Both the position numbers and the translations under genes were made by a program. Shown here piece by piece: positions 16,701 through 26,177 of a stretch of DNA of 64,000 nucleotides. Numbering within the stretch: the stretch's first letter is position 1; every line of letters starts with the position of its first letter. The DNA is taken from assembly GCA_029289235.1 (NCBI GenBank), contig JARFTZ010000056.1, positions 1 to 64,000 of the forward strand. The letters are read 5' to 3'. The notes below the pieces were generated by a model. It was given only the letters and a program-made list of their open reading frames with translations, searched no databases and was not told the DNA's origin. Origin of the DNA: Gammaproteobacteria bacterium. GTDB taxonomy: Bacteria; Pseudomonadota; Gammaproteobacteria; Burkholderiales; Rhodocyclaceae.

Positions 16701-17411
16701 TTACGCCTTGTGTTCAACGACCACGCACTGATAGACGCCCCCGAAAAACGTCTTCTTGCGCCAAACGAATTTATCGGCATTGCGCGCGTAGTGCTGGATC
16801 TCGTTTTTCCACATCGCCTCGGCAAACGGCTCAAGATAGTGGTTGACCACCTTCAGGATGTAACGAATCGGCTGCCACTTCGCCGGGTTATGGTAATCGA
16901 CGAACACCGCCTTGCTGCCTTTGGGCAGTTTTTCCAGCATGTGATTGACGATCTCGTACTTTTTCTCTTCCGGCACTTCATGCAGGAGGAAGAAACTGCA
17001 GATGAGATCGTAGTGATCGTTTTCACCAACGACATAGGTCGCCGCATCGGCACGGACGACCTTGGTCCACTCCATGCCAGCCAACTTGCGCGTGCCGTGC
17101 TCGATCTGCACCGGCGTCACGTCGGTGAGCAGGAACTTCCCTTTGGGACCCACTTTCTTCGCCACACGGGTCACCAGATCGCCGTAGACGTGCGCCAACT
17201 GCCAGACGCGCATGCCTTCCCTGATTTCGTTGAGATAGGCGCGCATCAGGCGCTGGTCGTTCAGGAACAGCAGGACCCGCACGACCCAGTTGTGATCCAG
17301 CGCACGCACCCACTTCGGGTCAACGTACGCCCAGTCGTACACTTCAGTCATGTACGCCGGTACACCGTCGTAATAAGGATCGATGGCGAGTGACGGGTGA
17401 TTCTTGGTCAT
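16701..17411 (-). CDS. rquA: Probable rhodoquinone biosynthesis methyltransferase-like protein RquA
   Basis: A 236-residue class I SAM-dependent methyltransferase-like protein. The segments PAYMTEVYDWAYVDPKWVR, LAHVYGDLVTRVAKKVGP (motif I region, with VYGD instead of the usual GxGxG), LLTDVTPVQIEHGTRKLAG, LICSFFLLHEVPEEKK and KAVFVDYHNPAKWQPIRY follow the pattern I know for RquA, which converts ubiquinone to rhodoquinone. Rhodoquinone allows fumarate reduction as an anaerobic electron sink. RquA is known from Rhodospirillum and Rhodoferax, and Zoogloea contains rhodoquinone. The ATG at 17411 follows AGGACTG; a promoter lies at 17511-17540. A related ubiquinone-type methyltransferase is the alternative. 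Confidence 0.7.
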   Translation of the reverse strand: MTKNHPSLAIDPYYDGVPAYMTEVYDWAYVDPKWVRALDHNWVVRVLLFLNDQRLMRAYLNEIREGMRVWQLAHVYGDLVTRVAKKVGPKGKFLLTDVTPVQIEHGTRKLAGMEWTKVVRADAATYVVGENDHYDLICSFFLLHEVPEEKKYEIVNHMLEKLPKGSKAVFVDYHNPAKWQPIRYILKVVNHYLEPFAEAMWKNEIQHYARNADKFVWRKKTFFGGVYQCVVVEHKA

Positions 17412-17510
17412 GTTCAGTCCTGTCTGTTCAATGATCCCGAGCCAGGCGAAAGGCGTTCTTGAGAGGCCGTTGAGAGCCGGAGACGCCGGCGAGGGAGGGC
17501 AAAAGTGTGG

Positions 17511-17540
17511 ATTATCCACCAACCATCACCGCACGGTCAA
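17511..17540 (-). promoter_or_regulatory. Promoter of rquA with an embedded dyad
   Basis: Minus-strand TTGACC (17535-17540) and GATAAT (17511-17516) with 18-bp spacing. The -10 box lies inside the near-palindrome TGTGGATTATCCACC (17506-17520). The leader would be about 95 nt. Confidence 0.5.
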
Positions 17541-17622
17541 ACATGGAAGGGAGAAAAATTACGTATAAAACCCTTTCGGATCATGGCACTTGCGCTGCAG
17601 ACACGCTCTGCCGGCAGGAAAT

Positions 17623-20600
17623 CTAGGAGGGTAGCGGCGCAAACAGCGCGGCAATGTCGTCCTCGCCGAATTTGAGCGCAGCGTTGCTGTCCGCCGACAG
17701 GATTCCCGCAGCAAGGTCAGCCTTGCGTTCCTGCAACGCGAGAATTTTCTCCTCGATGCTGCCGGCGACAATCAGCTTGTAAACAAATACCGGCTTATCC
17801 TGGCCGAGGCGATGCGCACGGTCAGTCGCCTGATTTTCTACGGCCGGGTTCCACCACGGATCATAATGGATCACGGTGTCCGCAGCAGTCAGGTTCAGAC
17901 CCACCCCGCCGGCCTTCAGGCTGATCAGGAAGACCGGAACCTCGCCCGACTGGAAGCGGCGCACAGGGGTCTCGCGATCCGCGGTATCCCCGGTCAGCAA
18001 CTCGTAGGCAATTCCCGCCCGCTTCATTTCGGCCTCGATCAAGGCGAGCATGGCAGTGAATTGCGAGAAAATCAGAATCTTCCGCCCTTCATCGACCAGT
18101 TCCGGCACCATGGTCATCAGCAGATCGAGCTTGGCCCGCTCCTTGACCCGCTGCGCAACCAGGGATCTCACGAGGCGCGGATCGCAGCAAACCTGCCGCA
18201 GCTTGAGGAGCGCGTCGAGGATGACGATCTGGCTGCGCCCGAACCCCTTGCTGGCAATCTCTTCGCGCACCATAACGTCCATCGCGGCACGCACCGCCTC
18301 GTAAAGGTCGCGCTGGCCGCCCGCGAGTTCGACCTTGCGCTGTATGACGGTTTTTGGCGGCAGTTCAGGCGCGACCTCTTCCTTGCGCCGACGCAGGATG
18401 AAGGGGCGAATGCGCTGTGCCAGCAAATTCCGGCGCTGGGCATCGCCCTGCTTCTCGATCGGCGTACGCCAATAGCGGGCGAAGGTATTGCTGCCGCCAA
18501 GAAAGCCAGGAAGCAGGAAATCAAACTGGCTCCACAGCTCCCCCAAGTGGTTTTCGAGCGGCGTTCCCGTCAGGCACAGACGATGCCGTGCATCGATCCG
18601 CCGAACCACCTCCGCTCCCTGGCTCCTTGAATTCTTGACAGTCTGCGCTTCGTCGAGAATCAGCATGTGGTAAGAGAAGCGGGTGAGTTCGGCCGCGTCC
18701 CGCCAGAGCAACGGATAGGTCGTCAGCACGACGTCGTGCTTTGGAATGTCGTCGAAGCGCGACTTGCGATCCACGCCCTGGAGCGACAGCACGGAGAGTT
18801 CCGGCGCGAATCGTGCCGCCTCGTTCATCCAGTTGAACACCAGCGAAGTCGGCAAAACGATCAGCGCCGGACGGTCGAGGCGACCGCTTTCCTTCTCCAG
18901 CAGGAGATGCGCCAGCGCCTGTGCGGTCTTGCCAAGTCCCATGTCGTCGGCCAGGATGCCCGAGAGTCCCTGCTCGCGGAGAAACTGCAGCCAGGCGACC
19001 CCTTCCTTCTGGTATGCACGCAGTTCAAGCCCCAACCCCTTGGGCGGCTCGATCTGACGCACTCCCTGCGCCGCGAGCAGGCGATCCGCCAGGGCAACGA
19101 TTTCTTCGTGTCCGCGAAACTGCCAGCGGCTGGCGTCACTCAACACCTTCAGCCGCTGTGCGTCGAAACGTGAAATGCGCAAAGGCCGTCCGTCAAAACT
19201 GTCAAACAGGTCGATCAGGGTCAGCGCCAGGGGCTTGAGGCGCGCCGCAGGTACCCGCAGACGCTTGTTGGCGGCCGTCCTCAGTTCGATCTGCTCGTTG
19301 TCATCAATCCGAAGGACATCCACAGTTTCCAGCCAGCGAGAATCCCTCTGGAACAACGCGGCAAGCAGCGGAGCCAGGGGCAGACGCTCGCCCTCAACAA
19401 TGATGCCCATGTCGAGATTGAACCAGCCGCTGTCCGACGCGACGAGATCGGCTTCCCAGGCATCGACCCGCAGCGAATGATGGCGGAATTCCTCGTCGAA
19501 CCCGACCTCCCAGCCGGCTTGGCGCAGCGCGGGAAGCGACTCCTCCATGAAACGCGCCCAGGCCGCTTCGCTCTCCAGCCCATAGGCATTCTCCGGCAAG
19601 GCGCCACATGCACGCAGCATCGCGACGGGAATCCTCTCCAGGCCATACGCGGATAGCTGAGCCAGAAGCGCCTCCTCGGCTTCCAGACGACGCCTGACCC
19701 GCACTGTTTCGCCATCGGCAAGCGCGACGAATTCTCTTCTATCCCCGGCTCCGACCTCAGCGTCCTGGTAACGGAATCCGGCAAGAGCGACATCAAAGCC
19801 GACGGTATCGGCACATGACGCGTATTCGCGCCATGGGTCATGGCCGTTGGTTTCCAGCGTCTCCAGCCGAAGGACGGGAACAGGAGCGACGTCGATGCAG
19901 CGGAGCGACGCCTGCGCATTTTCCTCCGGCGCAGGCAGTTCGGGGGCCAGTTCGGCAAGCATCGCGGCCACGACCTCGGCCTGCATGTCCCCGAGTGGCG
20001 GCAAGGAGAACAAGCGCGCGATGATGTCCGGGTCGCCGGGGACGTCAAGCAGGCCAACAACACTTCGGTCGAGGTCGACATACCAGGGTGGCAACAGCGG
20101 AATAGCCAGGCATCCTTCAGTGAGAACCCTGAAACACGGACGCTGCAAGCCATGCTCGTCAATCCGCCAACCGAGTTGCCCCGGCCGGTTCTCGCCGGCA
20201 AGCAGAGGTGAAAGATCACTGGCCAGGGCGAAGCGGCCGGTACGCAGCAAACGCTGCAGCAACTCGCCACCGTCGCGCTCCCCGAAACCATAGGCACGCA
20301 AGCCACTTTCCGCAGGGAGTTCATACCGCAGCAACTGCAGGATATCCGCATCCTGATCGCTTAGGGACGACTGCGACTTGATCGCCCCTCCCTCGATCTC
20401 CCACACGACCTCGGCATCCTCCAGACTACGACCGCGGTGTACAGTAATGCCGAAACAACTGGCATCAGGCGTCCAGTGCAGGAGGTAATAAATTTGATTG
20501 CGGCTCGACGTCGACCGGCTTCCGCTCTGACTGACCGCCTGCGACACCCGCCGCAATTCGTCCGCCCAGGACATCCCTGGCGCGGATACAACCTCGTTAT

Positions 20601-20640
20601 CGTGCACTTCTTGGACAGTCTTCGACGACATCAATGACAT
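17623..20640 (-). CDS. SNF2-family DEAD/DEAH helicase
   Basis: A 1005-residue superfamily 2 ATPase. The SNF2 core starts near residue 555 (LRAYQKEGVAWLQFLREQGL), with Walker A ILADDMGLGKTAQALAHLL, the box LILDEAQTVKNS, FDFLLPGFLGG, and C-terminal motifs ILIFSQFTAMLALIE, LTGDTADRE, SLKAGGVGLNLTAADTV and NQATDRAHRLGQ. It probably moves on double-stranded DNA or removes bound proteins such as stalled RNA polymerase. The first 550 residues contain no recognised motif except a SWI2/SNF2-associated bacterial helical region. It starts at 20640 or at the ATG two codons later in the same frame. It is monocistronic. Confidence 0.92.
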   Translation of the reverse strand: MSLMSSKTVQEVHDNEVVSAPGMSWADELRRVSQAVSQSGSRSTSSRNQIYYLLHWTPDASCFGITVHRGRSLEDAEVVWEIEGGAIKSQSSLSDQDADILQLLRYELPAESGLRAYGFGERDGGELLQRLLRTGRFALASDLSPLLAGENRPGQLGWRIDEHGLQRPCFRVLTEGCLAIPLLPPWYVDLDRSVVGLLDVPGDPDIIARLFSLPPLGDMQAEVVAAMLAELAPELPAPEENAQASLRCIDVAPVPVLRLETLETNGHDPWREYASCADTVGFDVALAGFRYQDAEVGAGDRREFVALADGETVRVRRRLEAEEALLAQLSAYGLERIPVAMLRACGALPENAYGLESEAAWARFMEESLPALRQAGWEVGFDEEFRHHSLRVDAWEADLVASDSGWFNLDMGIIVEGERLPLAPLLAALFQRDSRWLETVDVLRIDDNEQIELRTAANKRLRVPAARLKPLALTLIDLFDSFDGRPLRISRFDAQRLKVLSDASRWQFRGHEEIVALADRLLAAQGVRQIEPPKGLGLELRAYQKEGVAWLQFLREQGLSGILADDMGLGKTAQALAHLLLEKESGRLDRPALIVLPTSLVFNWMNEAARFAPELSVLSLQGVDRKSRFDDIPKHDVVLTTYPLLWRDAAELTRFSYHMLILDEAQTVKNSRSQGAEVVRRIDARHRLCLTGTPLENHLGELWSQFDFLLPGFLGGSNTFARYWRTPIEKQGDAQRRNLLAQRIRPFILRRRKEEVAPELPPKTVIQRKVELAGGQRDLYEAVRAAMDVMVREEIASKGFGRSQIVILDALLKLRQVCCDPRLVRSLVAQRVKERAKLDLLMTMVPELVDEGRKILIFSQFTAMLALIEAEMKRAGIAYELLTGDTADRETPVRRFQSGEVPVFLISLKAGGVGLNLTAADTVIHYDPWWNPAVENQATDRAHRLGQDKPVFVYKLIVAGSIEEKILALQERKADLAAGILSADSNAALKFGEDDIAALFAPLPS

Positions 20641-20768
20641 GCTTCATAGGCGCCATCCTTGTCGGAACGGCGCGCTGGATAGCCCCAGGCGAAGAATCGA
20701 CGGATCTTCCGTCGGGCACCGCGTGCTTGAATCCGCGTAAATGCGGCGCCTCGATATTCACCCTCGGC

Positions 20769-21263
20769 TTAATCGCGGAAGTTTCCGTATTTGATCGGAA
20801 AATCGGTAATCGCTTTGGTCACCGTCGCAATACACGCCTGCAACTCATCACGCTTTGCGCCGGAAACCCGTACGGTATCCCCTTGAATCGACGCCTGCAC
20901 CTTCAGCTTCGAGTCCTTGACCAGCTTGACGATCTTCTTTGCAAGCTCGGTCTCGATACCGACCTTGATCTTCAGTTCCTGCTTGACCTTGTTGCCGGAG
21001 ACCTTCTGGATGGACTGGTGATCCAGACGCTTCACACTCTCCTTCTCCTTCTTCTCCATGGCGGGGAAGAGAATGTCCTTTATCTGGCTGAGCTGGAAAT
21101 CTGAATCGCCGTAAAGCGTGATCACCTTGTCCTTTTCATTGAGTTCGACCTTCGCTGACGTACCCTTGAAGTCGTAGCGCGCGTCGATCTGACGGCTGGT
21201 GACGTCGATGGCATTTTTCAACGCGACCAGATCGGCCTCGGAAGAAAAATCGAACGATGGCAT
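20769..21263 (-). CDS. yajQ: YajQ-family nucleotide-binding protein
   Basis: A 164-residue protein, MPSFDFSSEADLVALKNAID at the start, ending ITDFPIKYGNFRD; length and ends are those of YajQ. Family members bind nucleotides including cyclic-di-GMP (shown in Xanthomonas) and affect transcription. It has two ferredoxin-like domains. It is the last gene of argD-argF-DUF2788-ppnP-yajQ, with a 37-bp gap to ppnP. Confidence 0.95.
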   Translation of the reverse strand: MPSFDFSSEADLVALKNAIDVTSRQIDARYDFKGTSAKVELNEKDKVITLYGDSDFQLSQIKDILFPAMEKKEKESVKRLDHQSIQKVSGNKVKQELKIKVGIETELAKKIVKLVKDSKLKVQASIQGDTVRVSGAKRDELQACIATVTKAITDFPIKYGNFRD

Positions 21264-21300
21264 GGCATTCCCTCAAAAAAATCGCCGGTATCGCAAGCAC

Positions 21301-21612
21301 TCAGCCGTAGTGGCAGACGTAATGATACGGCTCGTCACAGACGATCTCGAACGACGAATTGGCCGGCACATTGAACGACTGCCCGGCCGAATAGGTTGTC
21401 CACTCGCTGTCGCCCTTGAGGCGCACACGGCACGAACCGCTCACGCACTCCATGATCTCCGGCGCGCCGGTATTGAAAACCAGCGACGCAGGCAAAACCA
21501 CGCCGACGGACTTCTTGCTGCCGTCGGCAAGCTCGATGGAATGACTGACGCATTTTCCGTCGAAATAGACGTTGGCCTTCTTGACGACGCTGACGTTATC
21601 GAATTGAGACAT
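21301..21612 (-). CDS. ppnP: Pyrimidine/purine nucleoside phosphorylase PpnP
   Basis: A 103-residue single-domain cupin (formerly DUF1255/YaiE). [20 protein letters not shown] and the end [17 protein letters not shown] match the family well. PpnP cleaves several nucleosides with phosphate to base plus ribose-1-phosphate. It starts ATG at 21612, directly after the upstream small membrane protein. Confidence 0.92.
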   Translation of the reverse strand: MSQFDNVSVVKKANVYFDGKCVSHSIELADGSKKSVGVVLPASLVFNTGAPEIMECVSGSCRVRLKGDSEWTTYSAGQSFNVPANSSFEIVCDEPYHYVCHYG

Positions 21613-21613
21613 T

Positions 21614-21823
21614 TCACATTCCCCAAAACCTCTGGATCACGGACTTGGCGACAAAACCAAGCATGCCGAGAGCCAGAACCAAAAAAAGGACGAAGGTGCC
21701 GGTTCTCCCGGCCTTCGACTTCCAGGCGAGTTCGCCAATGATGAACAACATGAAGAGCATGAAGGCAGCAATCCCGAAGGACATGCCGAAAGCGGAAACC
21801 TGCTCTTCTGTAAAGCCGAACAT
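21614..21823 (-). CDS. Small two-helix membrane protein, DUF2788-like
   Basis: A 69-residue protein starting [20 protein letters not shown]. It has two hydrophobic helices ([15 protein letters not shown] and [19 protein letters not shown]) separated by the basic KSKAGRTG, and matches my memory of the DUF2788 family of betaproteobacteria. Function unknown. An upstream in-frame TTG at 21844 would add seven residues; the ATG at 21823 is preferred because family members begin with this sequence. It sits between argF and ppnP. Confidence 0.75.
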   Translation of the reverse strand: MFGFTEEQVSAFGMSFGIAAFMLFMLFIIGELAWKSKAGRTGTFVLFLVLALGMLGFVAKSVIQRFWGM

Positions 21824-21847
21824 CGACTGCGCACAACCAGTCAACTT

Positions 21848-22783
21848 CTAAGGATTGACTCGGCCGAGCAAAAGAAACTCCATCAATGCCTTTTGCACGT
21901 GCAAGCGGTTTTCCGCCTCGTCCCAGACAAAGCTCTGCGGCCCGTCGATCACCTCGGCGGTCACTTCCTCGCCCCGGTGAGCCGGCAGACAATGCAGGAA
22001 GATCGCCTCCGGATTCGCCGCCTTCATCATGTCGGCATCGACCTGCCAGTCGGCGAAATCGCGCAGGCGCTCCTCGTTCTCCGCTTCGAAGCCCATCGAG
22101 GTCCACACGTCGGTCGTGACGATATCGGCCCCGCGCACGGCATCCATCGGATCGGCAAACTGCCGGAAATGCCCTGTACCATGCAGCCCGGCACGCTCCG
22201 GCTCGACCTCATAGCCCGGCGGCGTCGACACGTGTACGTTGAAGCCGAGGACTTCGCCCGCCTGCAACCACGTATTGCACATGTTGTTCGAGTCACCGAT
22301 CCAGGCCACGGTCTTGCCCTCGATCGATCCGCGGTGTTCGATGTAGGTGAAGATGTCGGCCATGATCTGGCACGGGTGGTATTCGTTGGTCAGGCCATTT
22401 ATGACCGGAACTCGTGAATGCGCGGCAAAGCGCTCGACGATGGTCTGCTCGAAGGTGCGGATCATCACAATGTCGCTCATGCGCGAAATGACCTGTGCGG
22501 CATCCTCGATCGGCTCGCCACGTCCCAGCTGCGAATCACGGGTATTGAGGTAGATTGCCGAACCACCCAGTTGCTGGATCCCCGCCTCGAACGACAGGCG
22601 CGTGCGCGTGCTGGCCTTTTCGAAAATCATCACCAGCGTACGGTCGCTCAACGGCCAATAGCGCTGATACGCCTTGAACTGCGCCTTGATCCAGCGTGTG
22701 CGGCCGAACAGGTACGCATATTCCTCGCGGGTGAAATCGTTGAACTGCAGGTAGTGCCTGACGACTGGCTTAACGGGAGTCAT
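21848..22783 (-). CDS. argF: Ornithine carbamoyltransferase
   Basis: A 311-residue enzyme with the carbamoyl-phosphate loop in FEKASTRTRLSFEAG, the HPCQ motif in NEYHPCQIMADI and the ornithine-site motif FLHCLPAHRGEEV. It makes citrulline from ornithine and carbamoyl phosphate in arginine synthesis. It follows argD by 12 bp and its length is that of anabolic OTCases. No ARG box was found by eye. Confidence 0.97.
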   Translation of the reverse strand: MTPVKPVVRHYLQFNDFTREEYAYLFGRTRWIKAQFKAYQRYWPLSDRTLVMIFEKASTRTRLSFEAGIQQLGGSAIYLNTRDSQLGRGEPIEDAAQVISRMSDIVMIRTFEQTIVERFAAHSRVPVINGLTNEYHPCQIMADIFTYIEHRGSIEGKTVAWIGDSNNMCNTWLQAGEVLGFNVHVSTPPGYEVEPERAGLHGTGHFRQFADPMDAVRGADIVTTDVWTSMGFEAENEERLRDFADWQVDADMMKAANPEAIFLHCLPAHRGEEVTAEVIDGPQSFVWDEAENRLHVQKALMEFLLLGRVNP

Positions 22784-22795
22784 GTCCGTATCCGA

Positions 22796-23968
22796 TCAGG
22801 AAGAAAGAAATTCACGAATCAGCGCACCCAGCCGCTGGACCAGTTCGCGCGCATCGTCGGCACTGAAATTCAGCGCGGGCAACAAACGCACGACCTTCTC
22901 GGCGGTCACGTTGATCAGCAATCCGGCGTCGAGCGCCAGCCTGACCAGTTCCCCACACGGACGATCGAGCTCGATACCGATCATCAAGCCTTGTCCGCGA
23001 ATTCCGACAAACCCCTTGACGCCACCCAGTTCGCGCGCCATGCCGTCACGAATGAGTTCACCGACAGTCACCGCATTCGCCAGCAACTTGTCCTGCTCGA
23101 TCACCGCCAGCGTCGTCAACGCCGCCGTCGTCGCCAGTTGGTTGCCACCGAAGGTCGAACCGTGGTTGCCCGGCTTGAACAACCCGGCCGCCTTCCCGGC
23201 CGCCAGGCAGGCCCCGATCGGCACGCCACTGGCGAGCCCCTTGGCCAGCGTCACCACGTCAGGAAGGATGCCGGCGTGCTGAAAGCCGAACCACGTCCCG
23301 GTACGCCCCATGCCGCACTGCACCTCATCACAGATCAGCAACCAGCCGTTTTCGTCGCAGAGTTTGCGCAGAGCGCGCTGATAATCCAGGTCAGCGACGT
23401 AAATGCCGCCCTCGCCCTGAACGATTTCGAGCATCACGGCAACAACGTTCTTGTTGTGTTCGGCTATCGCGCTCACCGCCTCGAGATCATTGAACGGAAC
23501 ACGCACAAAACCTGAAACCAGCGGCTCGAAACCCGCCTGCACCTTCCGGTTCCCGGTGGCGGAAAGTGTCGCCAGCGTGCGCCCATGGAAGGATTGCTCC
23601 ATGACGATGATCGCGGGATTATCGATGCCTTGCTGATGACCGTAGAACCGCGCCAGCTTGATCGCCGCCTCGTTGGCCTCGCACCCGGAATTGCAGAAGA
23701 ACACCTCCTGCATGCCTGACACTCCGGCCAGCTTGTCCGACAATTCCTCCTGCTGCGGCATGCGATAAAGATTGGAGGTGTGCAACAGGCGTCCCGCCTG
23801 CGCGGCAATCGCTGAAACCAGAACCGGGTGATTGTGCCCGAGCGTGTTCACTGCAATCCCCGACAGGGCGTCAAGGTAAACCCTGCCCTCGGTATCGGTC
23901 ACCCGACTGCCGCTTCCATGACTGAAAGCGACAGGCAACCGGGCATAGGTATTCATCAGGTGAGACAT
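22796..23968 (-). CDS. argD: Acetylornithine/succinyldiaminopimelate aminotransferase
   Basis: A 390-residue class III PLP aminotransferase. The cofactor lysine is in VVTLAKGLASGVPIGACLA, the PLP aspartate region is LLICDEVQCGMGRTG, and FFCNSGCEANEAAIKLAR and FHGRTLATLSATG are conserved. It carries out the transamination step of arginine synthesis and probably also of lysine synthesis. The ATG at 23968 (MSHLMNTYARLPVAF) with an upstream AAGGGG is the start. First gene of the argD-argF cluster. Confidence 0.96.
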   Translation of the reverse strand: MSHLMNTYARLPVAFSHGSGSRVTDTEGRVYLDALSGIAVNTLGHNHPVLVSAIAAQAGRLLHTSNLYRMPQQEELSDKLAGVSGMQEVFFCNSGCEANEAAIKLARFYGHQQGIDNPAIIVMEQSFHGRTLATLSATGNRKVQAGFEPLVSGFVRVPFNDLEAVSAIAEHNKNVVAVMLEIVQGEGGIYVADLDYQRALRKLCDENGWLLICDEVQCGMGRTGTWFGFQHAGILPDVVTLAKGLASGVPIGACLAAGKAAGLFKPGNHGSTFGGNQLATTAALTTLAVIEQDKLLANAVTVGELIRDGMARELGGVKGFVGIRGQGLMIGIELDRPCGELVRLALDAGLLINVTAEKVVRLLPALNFSADDARELVQRLGALIREFLSS

Positions 23969-24145
23969 ATTCAACCCCTTGTTGAGGTGCAAAAACTGAA
24001 ACGGCGGCCTACGCCGCCGGAACAGACCGGGCCTCGCCGGTGAATTGCAGGCAAAGCCTGCGACAGGCCGTGCGCCAAAAATGCCGAAAGAAAAATTCTA
24101 TGGGAAAACGCCTGGCTTGTATAGGCTGAAACGGCCTATGGTAAA

Positions 24146-24171
24146 AAGCAAAACGGCGCCCGAGGGCGCCG
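24146..24171 (-). terminator. Rho-independent terminator of rpsT
   Basis: Perfect CGGCGCCC / GGGCGCCG stem (24154-24161 and 24164-24171). On the minus strand it is followed by TTTTGCTTTTT. It lies 26 bp after the rpsT stop. Confidence 0.82.
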
Positions 24172-24197
24172 CCAATCACATCCGATACCCTGAACTA

Positions 24198-24464
24198 TCA
24201 GGCAGCAAGCGCCTTGATCTGGGCCGACAGCCGGCTCTTGTGCCGCGCCGCCTTGTTCTTGTGGATGATCTTCTTGTCGGCGATGCTATCGATCTCCGAA
24301 ACGGATTGCTGGAAAACGACTTGAGCGGCAGCCTTGTCGCCAGCGACAATCGCCTTCTGCACACGCTTTACCGCCGTGCGCATAGCGGAGCGCAGGCTTG
24401 CGTTGTGGGCGCGTTGCTTGACGGCTTGGCGGGCACGCTTACGGGCTTGTGCGCTGTTGGCCAT
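24198..24464 (-). CDS. rpsT: 30S ribosomal protein S20
   Basis: An 88-residue, strongly basic helical protein: [20 protein letters not shown] at the start, [19 protein letters not shown] at the end, both typical of S20. The ATG at 24464 has an AGGATCA stretch upstream; longer readings are not homologous. S20 binds 16S rRNA helices early in small-subunit assembly. It has its own promoter and terminator. Confidence 0.97.
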   Translation of the reverse strand: MANSAQARKRARQAVKQRAHNASLRSAMRTAVKRVQKAIVAGDKAAAQVVFQQSVSEIDSIADKKIIHKNKAARHKSRLSAQIKALAA

Positions 24465-24507
24465 GAGTTGATCCTCAAAAAGCAGATGAGTTAATCGAAA
24501 GCGCGGA

Positions 24508-24536
24508 ATTGTACAGACCCGCCTCCCGGATGGCAA
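24508..24536 (-). promoter_or_regulatory. Promoter of rpsT
   Basis: Minus-strand TTGCCA (24531-24536) and TACAAT (24508-24513) with an ideal 17-bp spacer, 43 bp before the start codon and with a GC-rich discriminator (TCCGCGC). Confidence 0.7.
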
Positions 24537-24618
24537 GCGATTGTTGAAAGCGCCACCTGTCCTGTCACCATCCCTCTTATGCGGCTAAGATGGCGCCTTT
24601 GCCGTCACCCTTCTCCCG

Positions 24619-26157
24619 ATGAATCTATTGAAAGCGCTGGTTACGATCAGCTCCATGACACTCATCTCACGCGTTCTCGGCTTTGTCCGGGATTTCGTGA
24701 TCGCCAGGGTTTTCGGCGCCGGGATGATGACCGATGCCTTTTTCGTCGCCTTCAAGCTGCCGAACCTTTTTCGTCGCCTTTTCGCCGAAGGAGCATTCTC
24801 CCAGGCGTTTGTCCCCATCCTGGGCGAATACAAGAACCGGCTGGGCGAGAGTGAGGCCAGGCGACTTGTCGACCAGGTCGCCTCGCTGCTGCTTCTTGTC
24901 CTGATCGCCGTCACCCTCGCCGGGATGGCTGGAGCGCCGTTACTGGTCTACATATCCGCGCCCGGCTTTGCCGCCGACCCGGACAAGTTTGCCCTCACTG
25001 TCGAGCTCACGCGCATCACCTTCCCGTACATCCTGTTCATGTCGCTCGTCGCTCTCGCCGGGGGAATTCTCAACACCTGGAACCGCTTCGCCATTCCGGC
25101 GTTCACACCGGTCCTGCTCAACGTGTCTTTCATCGCCATGGCGCTCGTTGCCGCGCCATGGTTCGACCGGCCCGTCATGGCGCTCGGCTGGTCGGTCTTC
25201 ATCGGTGGCGCCCTGCAACTGGCATTTCAACTGCCCGGGCTGAGGCGCATCGACATGCTGCCGCGCTTCTCGCTCGACTGGCGCGCACCGGGAGTGCGAC
25301 GGATCCTGGCATTAATGGCGCCCGCGGTCCTTGGCGTGTCTGTTTCCCAGCTCAGCCTGTTGATCAACACGATCTTCGCGTCATTTCTCGACACCGGCAG
25401 CGTATCGTGGCTGTATTACGCCGACCGGCTGATGGAGTTCCCGTCCGGCATGCTCGGTGCCGCACTCGGGACGATCCTTCTGCCGTCATTGTCGAAATAC
25501 CACGCGGACGGGAAGTTCGATGAGTATTCCAGGCTGCTTGACTGGGGACTGCGTTTAACACTGCTGCTGGCAGCCCCTGCCGCGGTCGCCTTGGCCATTA
25601 TCGCCGTACCGCTGATCACCACACTGTTTCACCACGGCGCTTTTACCGACAACGACGTCTTCATGACCCGCAACGCACTGATCGCCTACAGCGTCGGCCT
25701 GCTTGGCCTGATCCTCGTCAAGGTTCTGGCGCCCGGCTTCTACGCCCGCCAGAACGTTCGCACCCCGGTCAAGATCGGGTTGATCACGCTGTGCGTCACC
25801 CAGGCGCTCAACCTGGCCCTGATCGGCTGGCTGCAGCATGCCGGCCTGGCGCTGGCCATCGGCCTGGCCGCCTGCCTCAATGCCTGGCTGCTTTTCCGCG
25901 GATTGCGCAGGCACGGAATCTACACACCGCAGCCGGGATGGCTGGCGTTTTCGCTCAGGTTGATTGTTGCCTTGAGCGCCATGGCCGCAGCGCTGTGGTT
26001 TCTTGCCGGCGATGCTGCGGACTGGTTGCAATGGGGCCTCGCCACCCGCTTGTGGCGACTCGCCGCACTCGTCAGCTTCGGCGCGTGCAGCTATTTCGCT
26101 ACACTATGGCTCATCGGCTTCCGCCCCCGTGACTTCAGGCGCCGCGCAGCCGAATAA
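24619..26157 (+). CDS. murJ: Lipid II flippase MurJ
   Basis: A 512-residue MOP-superfamily membrane protein with about 14 predicted helices. The conserved opening [50 protein letters not shown] and the central-cavity arginines ([12 protein letters not shown] region) are present. It flips undecaprenyl-linked peptidoglycan precursor across the inner membrane. It is divergent from rpsT, as in many beta- and gammaproteobacteria, and is followed after 20 bp by a PEBP gene. Confidence 0.96.
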   Translation: MNLLKALVTISSMTLISRVLGFVRDFVIARVFGAGMMTDAFFVAFKLPNLFRRLFAEGAFSQAFVPILGEYKNRLGESEARRLVDQVASLLLLVLIAVTLAGMAGAPLLVYISAPGFAADPDKFALTVELTRITFPYILFMSLVALAGGILNTWNRFAIPAFTPVLLNVSFIAMALVAAPWFDRPVMALGWSVFIGGALQLAFQLPGLRRIDMLPRFSLDWRAPGVRRILALMAPAVLGVSVSQLSLLINTIFASFLDTGSVSWLYYADRLMEFPSGMLGAALGTILLPSLSKYHADGKFDEYSRLLDWGLRLTLLLAAPAAVALAIIAVPLITTLFHHGAFTDNDVFMTRNALIAYSVGLLGLILVKVLAPGFYARQNVRTPVKIGLITLCVTQALNLALIGWLQHAGLALAIGLAACLNAWLLFRGLRRHGIYTPQPGWLAFSLRLIVALSAMAAALWFLAGDAADWLQWGLATRLWRLAALVSFGACSYFATLWLIGFRPRDFRRRAAE

Positions 26158-26177
26158 CCCTCACAGGAGAACCCCCC

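Noticed and set aside
24045..24494. Plus-strand frame of 149 codons over rpsT
   Set aside because: It lies wholly antisense to the S20 gene and its terminator, and has no motif.
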